Source: Gymnogyps californianus
Taxonomy: Eukaryota > Chordata > Aves > Accipitriformes > Cathartidae
Assembly: GCF_018139145.2 (NCBI RefSeq)
Contig: NC_059476.1
Span: forward strand, 14,687,001-14,751,000
Length of the DNA: 64,000 nt
Direction: 5' to 3'
Part shown: positions 13,797 through 26,400 of the stretch, piece by piece
How the letters are laid out: every line of letters starts with the position of its first letter
Position numbering within the stretch: position 1 is the stretch's first letter
Position numbers and translations under genes: made by a program
Notes under the pieces: model-generated
What the model was told of the DNA's origin: nothing
What the model saw: only the letters and a program-made list of their open reading frames with translations
Databases searched by the model: none

Positions 13797-15990
13797 AATG
13801 TATCGAGACTGGCTCATTTCAACCTTTCAGAGCTGTCGATAAAACTGCGTGTGAGCTGAAATGCTTACCAGCAAAAGCTGAAAGCAGTAAATCAAATTTA
13901 ATAGGCTGGTTTTGTTGACTGTACAGGAATGATGCCTGAAAAAAAACCAACCCAAGCCTGAACTAATGGAATTCCTAAAGGATATGCAAAGACTGTTTCA
14001 TTTCTACATGCCTAATGATCTGGGTTTCAGTTTGGTTGTCTTTATGTGTATAACCCACAGATTTTCTGAATTAAGACCAGCACTTTACATATAAAATATT
14101 TAGAAGGGCTTCCAGTCCTGACAAAAAGATCTATTGCCTCCCTCAATAGCTGGTTCCTGTAGTTAATTACCCTCACTTATGTTTAATTCAAATTTGTGTC
14201 CCTTCATTTTCCAGCAGCTTGATACTTTTTATGCCATTATCTGCTACATTAAAGTGCTCTCCTCTTTCATTTATCTTCCCTCCATGTTGGTCAAGTTGCC
14301 TTTTAACCTTTTCTTTGCAACAACTTGACATCCTTCCACCTCCCACTACAGATGACTGTGGCCTCTCACCGTGCTATAGTGGTGCTTGGGTTTAATTTAT
14401 CTTCCCTTTGCTGGGGTGACATAAAGAAAAACAGTGTTTCCAACATTGTCTTTATTTTCTGCTTTTTTATTTCTCCTACAGCAAATATATTGCCAGTATA
14501 TGATGTCAGATTGATAAGATGGAAACAGAAGTCAGAATTCTTTATGATCAAACCAACTCCACACTGCCCTCCTCGCTTACAGAGTTCTGTAAGACCATCA
14601 GCCTGGGTAGAGATGGTCTCCCCTGATATTTAGATTAGGAAATAAATGTTGTATCCCCAACACTGTGGAATAACTGCAGTCGGCAAATGTCAGCTTCTAT
14701 GGTAAAGCCACAAGCCAGGAGAGATCTAAGCTTGGTCCTGCTCTGGGTCAGGACCAAATAACTAATCTCAAGGGGTGAAATGTAGTATCCAGTGATCAAT
14801 ATCCTGAGCCATCTTGGTCTCTGAGTCAAAAATAAACCTTCTCTATGTGCAAGAGTGGCATTGCTGCTCTCCACCTTCTCCATCCTCCAAATGAAACAGA
14901 AAAGCTGGAGAAGAAGCAAAACCAGCAACTTTAATTTCATTTTATAGTTGGCTGTAGTGCTGATGTTCCCTTAACACTGCATAACATTGCTTTGATTAAC
15001 CTGATAATGGTATGCCCCCAGAAATAGAATGACATCTGCTATTTAAGATAGGTTTGGTACAATTACGCCTCTTGCAGTATTTGTGTCTCATTTCTTTCAG
15101 GGTTATGGAACTTCACTTTTCTATTAAAACTAGAAAAAGATGACTACAAACATGTCTTCTCCTGTGATATAAAGCTCAAACTACAAAAGACAGATCACAC
15201 AAAATTACTCTTGTTTGCATTCTGAAGATGGAGCTTGTCATTAGAAAGATGAACACTTTATATTCTTCTTACATTTTCTAATATTATAATGACAGATATT
15301 ATGGCAAGCACCATAATCTGTTCCACTGCAGTGCAAACAGTGCACATCACCTCCCTAATAACATTGCAAATGCTAGAGATGGGAGTTCATTATTTTCTTT
15401 GCCTTCTGTCGGGATATTACTGATCCATATAATTACTGCAGTTGGAGAGATATGCAGTGTTGGTACAGCGTCAGTGCTCTTCTCTGGGCAGTTGCACTGT
15501 ACTGATATTGCACTGATACTGGGACTGTACTGCTCCCAGCATTGTTACACTGGAAACATGGGTCTGAAAAGCTCTATTTGTATTTTAGTACCTGTTAAAG
15601 ATTATAGGCAAGCTCCAATTTCCTAGCTTTTAACTGGAAGATAGCAGCTTGCTGCCCAAGCTGACGTGGATAAAGCTGTACACTAAGCAGGGTCCTACCC
15701 TCTCCTTGAGAGAGGCAAGGTCAGCAAGTCCGGTTCTTTTCACTTCTATGTCACTTAAGAACATTAAGTGCCAGCCCATTTTTAGCTTCTCTTCCAGTGA
15801 CCGAGGCCAGAAAAGTCTGTTATGTGGTCACAAATACAGGTAGTGAGGAGTTTTCCAACTCAGCAGATTTCATTTCATGGATCCAAACACAGATTTATCT
15901 AAAACATGCACTGGGAGTGTACTGGTTTGGGCTGAACTTGTGAGCAGGTAGGGAGGACATACAGAGGGTATGTGCAGCAGGAGGTTTGCC

Positions 15991-16045
15991 CAGGACGCAG
16001 GAGGCCTGCATTCAGGTCTGGGCTCCGTTGAATTCTGTATGAGGA
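15991..16045 (+). mobile_element. Possible MIR-like SINE fragment
   Basis: A stretch reading CAGGACGCAGGAGGCCTGCA then TTCAGGTCTGGGCTCC resembles the 'caggagacctgggttcaggtctgggctc' block of MIR-type SINEs. It is short and has no supporting downstream blocks, so confidence is low. Confidence 0.25.
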
Positions 16046-17662
16046 TGTGATTCTGTCCCTCTGGTGAGACACATCCTTGCTGCCCTGTTTCAGGACCCAT
16101 TGCAAGCAGGCTATTCGCTCTGTGCAAAACTGCCAGAATTAGTGATCTCATATGAAAGGAAGCACTGGTCGATGACTTTTAGTTTTACCAGCAGCTCCAT
16201 GACCAAAGGATGTTTTCCTTCTAACGTATACAGGAGCATTTAATCTCCTACTTTACTGGGATCTGTTTGACTTCACCTACCATTATCACAATGACGTGTT
16301 GGTGGAGAGCAGAGCTAGCCATGGATAATGTACAGTACCGACAACAAATGTAATCAGGCTGAATTATCAGGGATTGAGTCTTGGGCTCCTGGAAATAAAT
16401 TGCAGTATTACATGTGTCATCTGGGAGCCTTTAACAGCCACAAAGCACTCACAACATAGGCCTATGGTCAACTTTAAGCAAATTATATAGGGCACTTCAT
16501 ACTGTGATTAAGGTGAACTGGACCCTGCAGACAGATGTGTGTGTTCACCACAATTTATCTTCAAAGACTGTCTATAAATCCTAAAAAAGGAGGTCTTGGT
16601 TGGCTTTTGGCTTTGGGTTTTTTTTCCTGTTGGGTAAGAAAGAGGGGCATTTTAATAGTGAGCATTTGAAGCAAAAAGGCATATAAGTCTATTTAAAGTT
16701 ATATGAATATAACAGTATAAACAAGAAAGGAGCATTTTTAAATCATCTCCAGTTAGAGGAATACCAGGAATTACATCATGTTCTCAGAATCCGTCATTTA
16801 CTTTCTGACACTGACACCAGCAGAACCATGATATGGTCCAAATTCATGGCCAAACACATCCTACACTTGCGTCCAATATACACATACACAAAAAAAAGTA
16901 AATTTGATCCTGAGCAAATGCTATTTCAAGGCTTTTCCCTCCACACCTTCAAAACATGACTTTCAGCATTTAAATGAAGTAATTCAGTTAACAGATCCTA
17001 AAAACAGAGCAAAAACATCAAGAGAAAGAGGCCAGCTCTTCAGAGGTCCATCAACCTGTATGAGCTACACTGCCTTAAACAGGGCTGGAGGACAAGGAAA
17101 CCCCTCTCCTGTTGAGCTGGTCAGTGCCACACTCTGTGCACTGCCGGGATGGTGAGGCACAGGGCTCCCTCTCTGCTTGCTAGCCTGCTTCTCACATATG
17201 AGCCTGGGGAAAGCAAGGGGACCACTCTTTTTGGGAATCGGTCATGCCAGATAGCTAACACATAGAAAAAGGCATCAGATCTCATTTTTCCGGCTGGCTA
17301 TGCCCTACATTAGCTCAGCCCAAAGCACCTCTCCTCCTCCTTCCTGGCTTCTCCTAGGTCAGTGGTGACTCATCTGTACTTTAATGGAGGTCTCTGAGGC
17401 TTCGTTCATTATCTGAAAAGAGCTTTGAGACCATCAAGTGAAGGATGCTAGAGAAGTGCGAAGAAGAGGTAAGTCTTGTAACTCATATCCATGTGCTACG
17501 ATGTGCCTTTGTTTTTTTTTTTCTTTTCCTTTTATAAAAACAAAATTTGTACCTGGTCCTAGAGCAGGGAGGGAGCCATTCATTCCCTCCACCCTTCCCC
17601 CATGATGTATCCTCCCCTTGCTTTCTTGTGCGTGAGGTTTGGAAAAAGGAGGTCCAACATAC

Positions 17663-18343
17663 CCAATAATCGAATTTGCATGACCGCGCCGTGTAAAACG
17701 AAGAACATCCAGAGGGGCTGGGAACAGTCCACGCAGACCTGCATGCCAGTGCTGGCACCGTTGTGACTCAAGTGCAGCTCACCATCTGAATTCACCATAA
17801 ATCCCAGGATGTCTCCGCTCTGGAGGGGCACCACGACTCGGCAAATGGCCCAGAACTCCTTTCGGTCAACCAAGGACTCGGGGTTATAGGGGAGGTCGCT
17901 GGGGCGCAAGGTGCTGGGGTCGCAGGACGTCACCCCGTAGGACAGTGTCCCCGTGCGCACGGCATTGGACTTGTTGATTTTGACGAAAATGGTTTCGTTG
18001 ATCCGAAGGGGTCTGCTGGTGAAAACCAAAGTCCTCTCCTCCCGGGCGTGCTCCAGACGGGCCACAGTTTGGTCGTCGAGGATTTTGATGTGGGGTCCCC
18101 GGAGGTGGTGGAAGCGGAGGTCGCTCTCCAGCTGGGAGGGGAGGAGGTGGGAGTGCTGGGAGTTGAGGGAGTTCTGCGGGATGGGACACGTGGTGGCCGT
18201 CACGTGGAAGGTCTCCTCCTGCAGGTTGAGGTCGCACAGGCTGACCGAGAGGCGCGTGTCCTCCGTCTCCCGCCGCAGCGAGGGCCGGCGGATGGCGGTG
18301 AAGGAGCGGGGCCGCAGGCAGTCGGGAGGAATGATTTCACTGT
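17663..18343 (-). CDS. NEURL1: NEURL1 coding exon, linker and complete NHR2 domain
   Basis: The largest exon here (681 bp) encodes residues 108-334 of the portion in this window plus split codons at both ends. The linker (about 108-180) contains [20 protein letters not shown] and [16 protein letters not shown]2 (about 183-334) includes [59 protein letters not shown] and [12 protein letters not shown]. These match NEURL1 closely. The short stretch [13 protein letters not shown] replaces a differently composed Ala/Gly/Asp-rich segment that I recall in the human protein. The acceptor is CCCCACAG at 18344-18351 and the donor is G|GTATGT, with the intron starting at 17662. Both boundaries are phase 1, so the exon is symmetrical. 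GC content and CpG density are clearly above the flanking intron. In NEURL1, NHR2 contributes to substrate binding. Confidence 0.97.
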
Positions 18344-21300
18344 CTGTGGGGAGAGAGAAAACAAAAAAGGGGTCACTTCAGAGAAAATGAAAATGTCCAG
18401 GAGTTTGCAAATCGCTGCTGGTTTGATTGATATGTTTAAAAGGGAAAATCGGAGACCTGCTGCCATTAATAAATTTTCCCCTTTAAAATATGGAAGCAGA
18501 GTATCATAAAATGTATTCGCCATCGATTGCTGTTCTTGTACTTCCCCCACAAGCATCAACATTTTCAGCTTCTGAGCAGCCAGACTCAAAATCAATGGAA
18601 AGAATTGACCAGGGGAGGGTCTCCTTGGAGAGGGGAAGCAGAGGGTAAATATCTGAAATATACCCTGAACGTACCAATCAATATCTATACAGGCTCCAAG
18701 TTTTCATGCCCTCTTTATTGTCTACAGTAATTCTCATAGATCTAGGAAATAAATATCTAACTACACATTTTTTTATTTTAAAACAAATGCTATGTTCAGT
18801 TCTAATTCATTTATCATCATATGAAATGTAATTAATATTTCTGTATATAATTAATCATTAGTGTTCTGGTGCTCACTGCAAACCAGTACAGATACGGATT
18901 TCACAGTGCAGAACCTGGGAATATGCAGTTTTCTATAAATAACATACAATCATTTATTATCTCCAAGCCGAATAATTAAAAATAAAATCCACAGATATAT
19001 AACAAAGAAAGATGATGCTTACACATTCAAATCCACCAGTGGAAACAGAATTGTACCTTATCTTCTTTGTTAGTCTCACCTGCTGTTTCAAGAGCTAATC
19101 ATCAATTTATTTGATTCTTTTTCTAAGGAATATAATCACCTGCCTTTAATGCCTAAATTACTTTTATTTAAGATATCCTTAGCTACGTTGTTGCCATAGA
19201 AATTTTAAAGAGCAATATACTGAGAAAAAAAATATTATTTAAACAGATCATAAAAGTCAGCTGAGATAATGCAAAGATTTATACTTATGCCTGACTGTCT
19301 GAACTCTGAGAAGCCCGTAGCATCAAGAGACTATTCACTGTGAGAAAACTGAGCATGTGGGTAATTCTCTGCAAACGTTGTAATAAGCTATGACCCATAC
19401 TGACTGTTCCTCTGCGGGAACTATGCCTGCAGACTGTTGTGGCTTCAAGCCCAGGTCCCATCGGTATGAGGTGGGACCACCCCATACCACACAATCTCCC
19501 GCAGGTGGCACGAAGCAACACCACCAGACCCCAGCCTCGGACCTGCCACAAACACAACACAAGGTGGAACGACAAGAAAAGGCAGAGGAGCGGAGACTCG
19601 TTCCTAACGCACCTGCTAGGCCCTTGCAGTGGGCACCTCTTCCAGCCACGTATCCTTGGGATTTTCTTTTACGACAACAAAAGAGCAGGCCCTCAGGTTA
19701 TCTGAGGATTTTCCCAATGGGATGCACCCTCTCCCAGTACACCAGAGTAGTGGCTCTGTACTGGTATGCCAAGGAAAAACGCCAGCTACTGAATAACCAA
19801 CATCTGCAATATCTGAGGTCTAACTAACAGCCTTTCCTGCCCTCCTCTTCTGGGAGCCCTGACAAGAGCACACCCACACACAGTTTGGCTTCAGTAGAGC
19901 TCTTTTGCTTTGCTTAAACTGGATTATTCCAGGCTCCTCTTTAAATAAACTGCTATTACAAGGGAAGCACAGTCTCAAAATAAAAATGGGCTTTGTTTCT
20001 CATATTTGATTTTCCCCATACTGATATTTCAGCTTCTCTTCCCAGAAATTAATTAAAGAAAAGGAGGAATAAATAAAATCAGAAATTACCCCAAGTAATC
20101 TAGAAGTGGGTCACATTAATGCTTTGTAATATATGGGCTAGCATTTGCATTGCAAGTGCTCCTGCCGGATAGCATTAGACTTCTTTTACCCTCCTTTGGC
20201 TGGAAACCTACATAGGAGAACAAATTAATACTGGCAGCTGACGAGGATCCTTCGGTGTAGGTGAATGGGTAGAGACCTTTCTGAACAGGAACAGAAGGTC
20301 CTCTCTATTTTATTCCCTGTAACTATGCATGTGCAGCCTGGCTGACAACTGTGATGTGTGGGTAGCTTGCAGCCAGGGTTTTGAAACAGCTTGTTTTCCA
20401 CCAGGATGCTTGCATTTCCCTTTGGCTGCTGGACAAAATATCTTTTTCCATCTGAAAAGAGGTTAAGAGAGATGGAGTTCTTCTGCAGACAAGACACATG
20501 GCAGTGATAGCAAACCAGGGTTAGACATCCAACTGTTTTACTTAAATCCATCGGTAGCTCAGATGCCTAGCCGCTTAAGTGATAAGATGTCTCAAGCATA
20601 TGGGGTTGACTGTGAGACCTAGTTCATTAATGTTTGCAAACACCCATGGAAGAAAGGATTGCAGTTTACTGGTATCTGAAGTAGGTTTGTGAAAATTTAG
20701 AGAGATGAATCTCTAACAGATGCTGGCCTGCTCCAGGGCTCTATGTTTTTACAAACCACAAAATATCCAGCCAAAGAAGAAAAAAAAATCCCATTGAATA
20801 TAAAGTAAAACAGAAGTGGGATTCATCTTTTGGGGTGGTAGGTAAGTTAGAAGAGATGTGGAATGCCATTTACCCAGAATAACTGATAACAGCCAAGGGC
20901 TATGAAAGAACAATTCTGGTGAAATGTGAAACAAATGAGGTGACTTTGAGCAGTTTCTTTCACTAGAAGATGTCCAGGAATGAGTTGTTTTCTTCCACTA
21001 AAGTTTCAGGTGTCACTTTTTAAACACCGACCAACCTGTTCATGTTGGAGTGGCCTGTAACGCAGCCTTACTCCTGCAGAACATTTCCAACTGACCTTTA
21101 ATGCCTACAAAGGAGGAACTCTCTGTGTAAGAGTGTTCAGGCACATTTATATTTGCAGAGACAAACCCGGAGCACACATCAAAAAGATGGAATGACTTTA
21201 TGTGACAAGACTGTAAAACACAAAACTGGTCCAACAGCCCATTACTGAGGAGATCACCTGGCTTCAGCCTGAAGAATTTAGAAATCATCCCTTCTTATTA

Positions 21301-24300
21301 AGTATTCGAGGTTATAAAATTTCCTGTATAAGGCAGTTGGCAGTGTTTCTTTGGGAAAAGTCAACTGGTGAGATACCTCCTTGGATGAGAATAGATGGAC
21401 TTGTGAGTGAGGACCACAGCAGAGCAAGCTTCAACCCAGCTGGCTGGGGTACCACCAGCAAGCTGGCCGTGACCACAGCAGCTTGATCCAGGCTGGCTGC
21501 CCAGGTAGCTTTCCAGAGAGGTTTTGCTGAGCTCTGTGTCAGTGCAGTTATGATGTTAATGCTGCATTTAGAGACTTAAAGTTTCTGGTAGCAATATAGA
21601 CATAGCCAAAGCAGAAAGGATTTCTACTAAATACAAATTTTCTGCTCCTCAGCTGGAGAATCTGAGACACTGAATTTTTGTAAAGGATGTCTAACTTCAC
21701 AAATCCCTCTGTATCTTTTTCTGGCTTTGTTTAAGAAAAAAAGTAAGCAGGAGTAATTCATGTAGCAAAGTAGAAATGAAGGGCACTTGAGCAGTTCAGC
21801 CATCTTCTGTTTTCTCCTCCTCTTTAGTGGGGTTTATCTGCAAAATTTAGATTCTCAGCAGCTGATTCCTTACACAGAAAATTAACTTGAAGTATATTCC
21901 TCTGACCAGAGGCTTCAAAGCTCTCCGTTTTCCTGCTCAGAGGGCATGGAAGAGCCTCCTGCTTCATGCAGGCTCAATGCGACTGCAGTAACACTTTAAA
22001 ACAGCACTTACAAGGAGCTGGTGAGCAGCCAGATACAGCTGTAATCACTGCATCCAGATCAGAAGTATTTCACTACCACCGTTTTTTTGAATCACTGCCA
22101 AATGTTGTCTTCTTAAAATCATCTATTTCCGTAAACATGTATAATAGATATAATACATATTTATTATATACATCACATACATGCACATTTAATAGAGCTA
22201 CATGCACATCCAAACACAAAGGCATTTCTAACCACCAGCATGCACAGATCATCTCAGCCCCACACAAACCCGAAGGGGATGTGTCGCTGTCAGACTGTCA
22301 AATCATCATTTCCTTCCTCTTTTTCTTTTTCAGTACTGTCTGTTACTGCCTGAAGGCTTGACTTTCCAAGGTCATGAGCAGCCAGTATTCACACACCTGT
22401 AAAGAATCTGAGAAAGCAGACCAAACTCAGCATGCGCACACTCATACTGGAAATTTTCAGAGTCCGGTATTTAACTGCAAGCTCTAGGGACACAGATCTC
22501 CTCCTCTTGATGAGTTTTCTGAGATGGGTGCAATCCTATGGCCTCACATGAACTGTATTTCTTCAGAGTATGAGGCCTGCAACCACTCTCCAGAATGAGC
22601 TATGGAAGACCTAGTATAAATAAACCAATCTTGAGACTTACTACTACAAAAAATAACTTAAAATTTGGGGAATCAGACTGATAACCTAAGAACCTATCCC
22701 ATTCCTACTGATCCTCCCTCGCAGGAGAGAGAAATGCTGAGAAGTCAAGGAACAACGTAGTGATTCCTTGCATCTGGAGAACATTTCTGTCCTCAGCAAC
22801 TAAGCAAAGAGTAAAAGATTGGTAAGGTCAGAACTTTGCTGGCATACTCCCTCCCTTGCTGTGCAAAGCCCCATGTTTTTCCTTCCTTCTGTTCTTTGCT
22901 TTACTTCCTCACAAGTGCATTTTTCTTCTCTTAATCCCACACTTCACTGGGTAATAGTACTTTTAGTGAGTACTGGTGCTTATTGTATAATTTCCGTGAC
23001 CAAGGAACCTCAGAGGTGCTAAGCTACCAAAAGACATATTGAAGTCAGCGGCCCCTACAAGAATATTCTATGTAAACATACAACTGCAAAAGGATGTATA
23101 CTTTATTATTCCCACCACACTAGAGGGGCTCCATTCCCACTCAGGAATGCAGATGAAGGCTCCTTTCCCCACTATCAGTGCTACCTGCCACAAGGGGTTC
23201 TGCAGGGAGGACAGCTGGCCTTCCAACACCTGGAATCTTGCACTATCTATCTCCTCCATGGTTTACAGCAGACTTATGCAGCTAACAGTCCATTTGGCAA
23301 GACTTTGACATTGCAGGGAGACATGTTTGAAATATGAGGCAGATGTACCACGCCGTAAAACAACATTGCACTCAAAGGCAATTGGGAAAAGCAACCAGTC
23401 ATAAGACAAGAAATAAACCCGTGCTTCTGGAAACCTTCTGTCACTCACAGCCTCGTACTCCCCAGCATGGGAGTGCAAGTATTAATCCCAGCTCAGCTGC
23501 CTGCCTTGCGAACTCTGCCCATGTCATGCTGTGGCAATCTTTGCTCCCTTGCTGACTCAGTCCTAGAGAGCTGATGTATACTGCTGGGGAACTGCCACAC
23601 TTCAGAGCAGACGTAGCCAGAACAATTTCTGTATGTTGTTTATAGCTCAATTGATTATGTACTTTAAGGTGACTGAGGACTGAAAATTCGGTAAAATGGA
23701 AACAACTTATATTCTCATTTATCCCTCCTAAAATAAGGATGAAGATCACTGTGACTAGGGGCAAGGAGCAATACCTGTTCCCAAACTCCTTTGGTTACCA
23801 GCTTCCCCAATATGTGTATGGCACCCAGTCCACAGCATCACCTCCACTGGAAAGAAGAAGAGCAGCTGTGACTGGGTCTGGGAAGAGAAGGACTACTATG
23901 TGGCCCGGGGTTCAAAAGCCGCCCAAATTACAGGGTGACTGGAAGCAGATCTTCATGCAGCCTGCTGTACTAATGGTGTTAAAGATGTCCTCACCACCGT
24001 GGGATGCTCTGCTCTAGGCTCTCTCGGTCTCTGCCACGTGTATCTTAACTGTTTTATTGTACCAGGAGGAGCTAAGCAAACAGGAGAGTGAAAATCGCCC
24101 TTACTTAAAATAAACACAGGAGAAAAATTGAGAAGTGAAGAAAGCCGAGGCCATGCTCACAGTCATTAAGAGGCAAAGCTCCACTCACAGAGCATATCCA
24201 AAGTGCTCTTGCCTGCTGGCAATGTGTCTGAGCAGACACTAGTAAAACTATTTGTTTTTCTGCAAACTTGTACTCTCCATGTGAGGTCTGGAGAGGAGGC

Positions 24301-24420
24301 TGGGCTCTGCTGCACTCAGCGTAACGCTACAGAGACCCACGCTCCCAGGCGGATGCTTCTGCACTGATGCTGCGCACAGGTTTCCCCCTCCCTGCTTGTT
24401 ACTGTTAAATCTTGAATTTA

Positions 24421-24495
24421 TATGATCCGAGACCACTCCATTGTGTTTATTTCTCATAAACCATCAGGCGCCAGAATGCAGCTTCTCGGATCATA
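24421..24495. repeat. 12-bp perfect inverted repeat with 51-nt spacer
   Basis: TATGATCCGAGA at 24421-24432 is the exact reverse complement of TCTCGGATCATA at 24484-24495. RNA from either strand could fold into a long-loop hairpin. The arms do not extend further. Confidence 0.85.
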
Positions 24496-26368
24496 CAATG
24501 AAGCCACTTTCAGAGCGTTATTGGAGCATGTGGGAGGCAAATGTTTAAAATCCCTCAAAGGAATGATTCAGACTAAAAACGTCCTTTGCCATATACTTAG
24601 GAATTCACTTCTACAAAGTACATTCCCTTTATGAACAACTGAGAAATCAAACTGCCTGAGTTATTGCCTCAGATCAATCATTCCTTCTCCTTGAAAACAC
24701 CCACATCAAATCAAGGACATCAGTTAAGTAAATACCTACTTATACAATACCTGCATATGTGCATGTCTCTATTTCATTGACAGTATAAATATCCCATTTC
24801 AAATAAAGCTGCTTCCTTCTGCTCTTGCTGCTCTGGCTCCCCTCTTTTTGCACACGCTTACAGGAATACGTGCAAAACTACAGCCAACAGACAATGTCAC
24901 TTGTACGAGCTATATATGTAAGATGCCCAGGCTGCTCTTTAAGAGACAGTAAAATCTGCTCTGGGGCAAACGGCATCTGAGATCAGGACTCAGCTGCTGG
25001 GCTCTGCAGCAGAAGACACTCCTCACCACGTAAACAGAAAGGATATATAAATGGTGAGTGGGAGGCAGGAAGAATTAATGTTCTTATTTCATAGACTGGA
25101 AACCGTGGGATGGAGTAAGCTGTCCAAGGGGACAGGACTCCTCTGGCAGAGCTCTTAAGTGAAACCTCTTGGGGTTTAGCGCAGTGCACAACAAAACCAC
25201 CCCGTTTTCCACGGTGCACCCTCTCATTTCCTAACTCTCCATTCAATGCCTTATTCTCTACCTGCTGCTCCTCTGCCTCCATGTGCAGATTGCTCCTCTC
25301 ACCTCAAAACTCAACCTACTTGGGACTCCTCATCCATTATGGGATCCCAATGGCCAGTATGGAAAACACTGTTCAAGAATTCCTCCTTCACCAACACACC
25401 GGCTTGGTATCACCGCACGGTCAATGGAGGGCAAACATACGTTTTGTGTGCATTCACATGGTTAAAGCAGGAGTTAATGGCTACATGCAAATTTTGGCTT
25501 CCTGCTCATTGCAGTCTGGAAGGCAAGCTAACTGATATTTCATAACAGCCATTTTCATTGCAGGAATGGCAGATATTTAAATCAACTGAGTGCATTTGTT
25601 TGCCTGTGACCAACACAGTCCAAATTAGCTTTCTGACAAGATACTCAAGTGTTCTTCCAATATTGTTGAAAGCATTTGAGAGAATTTCTGCTATAACCAG
25701 GGGGCAGAAGTCAAAGTCCAAGCCAAGGGTTACAGAGAGCCCAAAGCTGGAGTTCGTCTGTGGGAGAAATCATTCACACTTACACTAAAAATTGTCACCA
25801 GATTTTAAAGCTGGGTTACAAAAGAAGGCAGACCATTGACTCTGTGGAACCAATTGCAAGGCTACAAACATCTGCCACTTTAACAGAAATGAGTGGAAAT
25901 CAACAGTGCATAACGAGCATCTCACTGGACTCGTCTTTGCTTTGTGTTTGCATTTGCTTGGATAAAAATCAGCATTTCTTTCCAGGCATTTTGGGAGAGA
26001 TTGAGCACTAAAGCTATTTGGTTTGCATGATTCAGTTTTGGAGAGGTGATAAAAAATGGGATGGAAGAGAATAAACTTAGCCTTTTAGTTGTTATCAACT
26101 GCTAGGTGTTTGATAAATTTATTGTGCAAATCTGGTGGCTTCCTGTGGCCACTTAGCACCAAATCCTGCTTTGAGGGAATGGTGCCTTTGTACCATTAGG
26201 CACAGAGCAGCTGGTGTCCTGCCAGGTGAACCTCAGGAAACCATTGGGATCTGTTCAGAATACTTTTCTAAGGACATAAATATCCTCCCTTGGCTTACTG
26301 GGATTATCACGGATTTTTTGTCATGGGTTGTCAATGCTGTACCAATAGTACAGATAAAATATCACAGC

Positions 26369-26400
26369 AAAACAAAACAGAAACAAACAAACAAACAAAC
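26369..26400 (+). repeat. (AAAC)5 microsatellite
   Basis: Five perfect AAAC units occupy 26381-26400, preceded by an impure A/C stretch and followed by a TAAAAAAA run. It may be the decayed A-rich end of an old insertion, but no element is recognised upstream. Confidence 0.85.

Larger units (their letters stand above)
2484..17662 (-). other. NEURL1: NEURL1 intron between NHR2 exon and linker exon
   Basis: A 15,179-bp phase-1 intron with donor GTATGT at 17662 and acceptor GTGCAG at 2484. Contents that I can support are a CR1 LINE 3' end (about 5700-5860), a weak MIR-like SINE piece (about 15991-16045) and short direct repeats at 13304-13351 and 13775-13796. A T-rich run lies on the plus strand at 17511-17534. 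The remainder is unremarkable AT-moderate DNA without coding signatures. Open frames of up to about 150 codons occur but none shows a known domain or splice-compatible context. Confidence 0.9.

Noticed and set aside
17953..18509. Two plus-strand open frames of 145 and 153 codons
   Set aside because: Both are antisense shadows of the GC-rich NHR2 exon and run past its splice acceptor into intron.
19390..19827. 145-codon plus-strand frame
   Set aside because: It overlaps other open frames on both strands, has no domain, and its composition is typical of random sequence.
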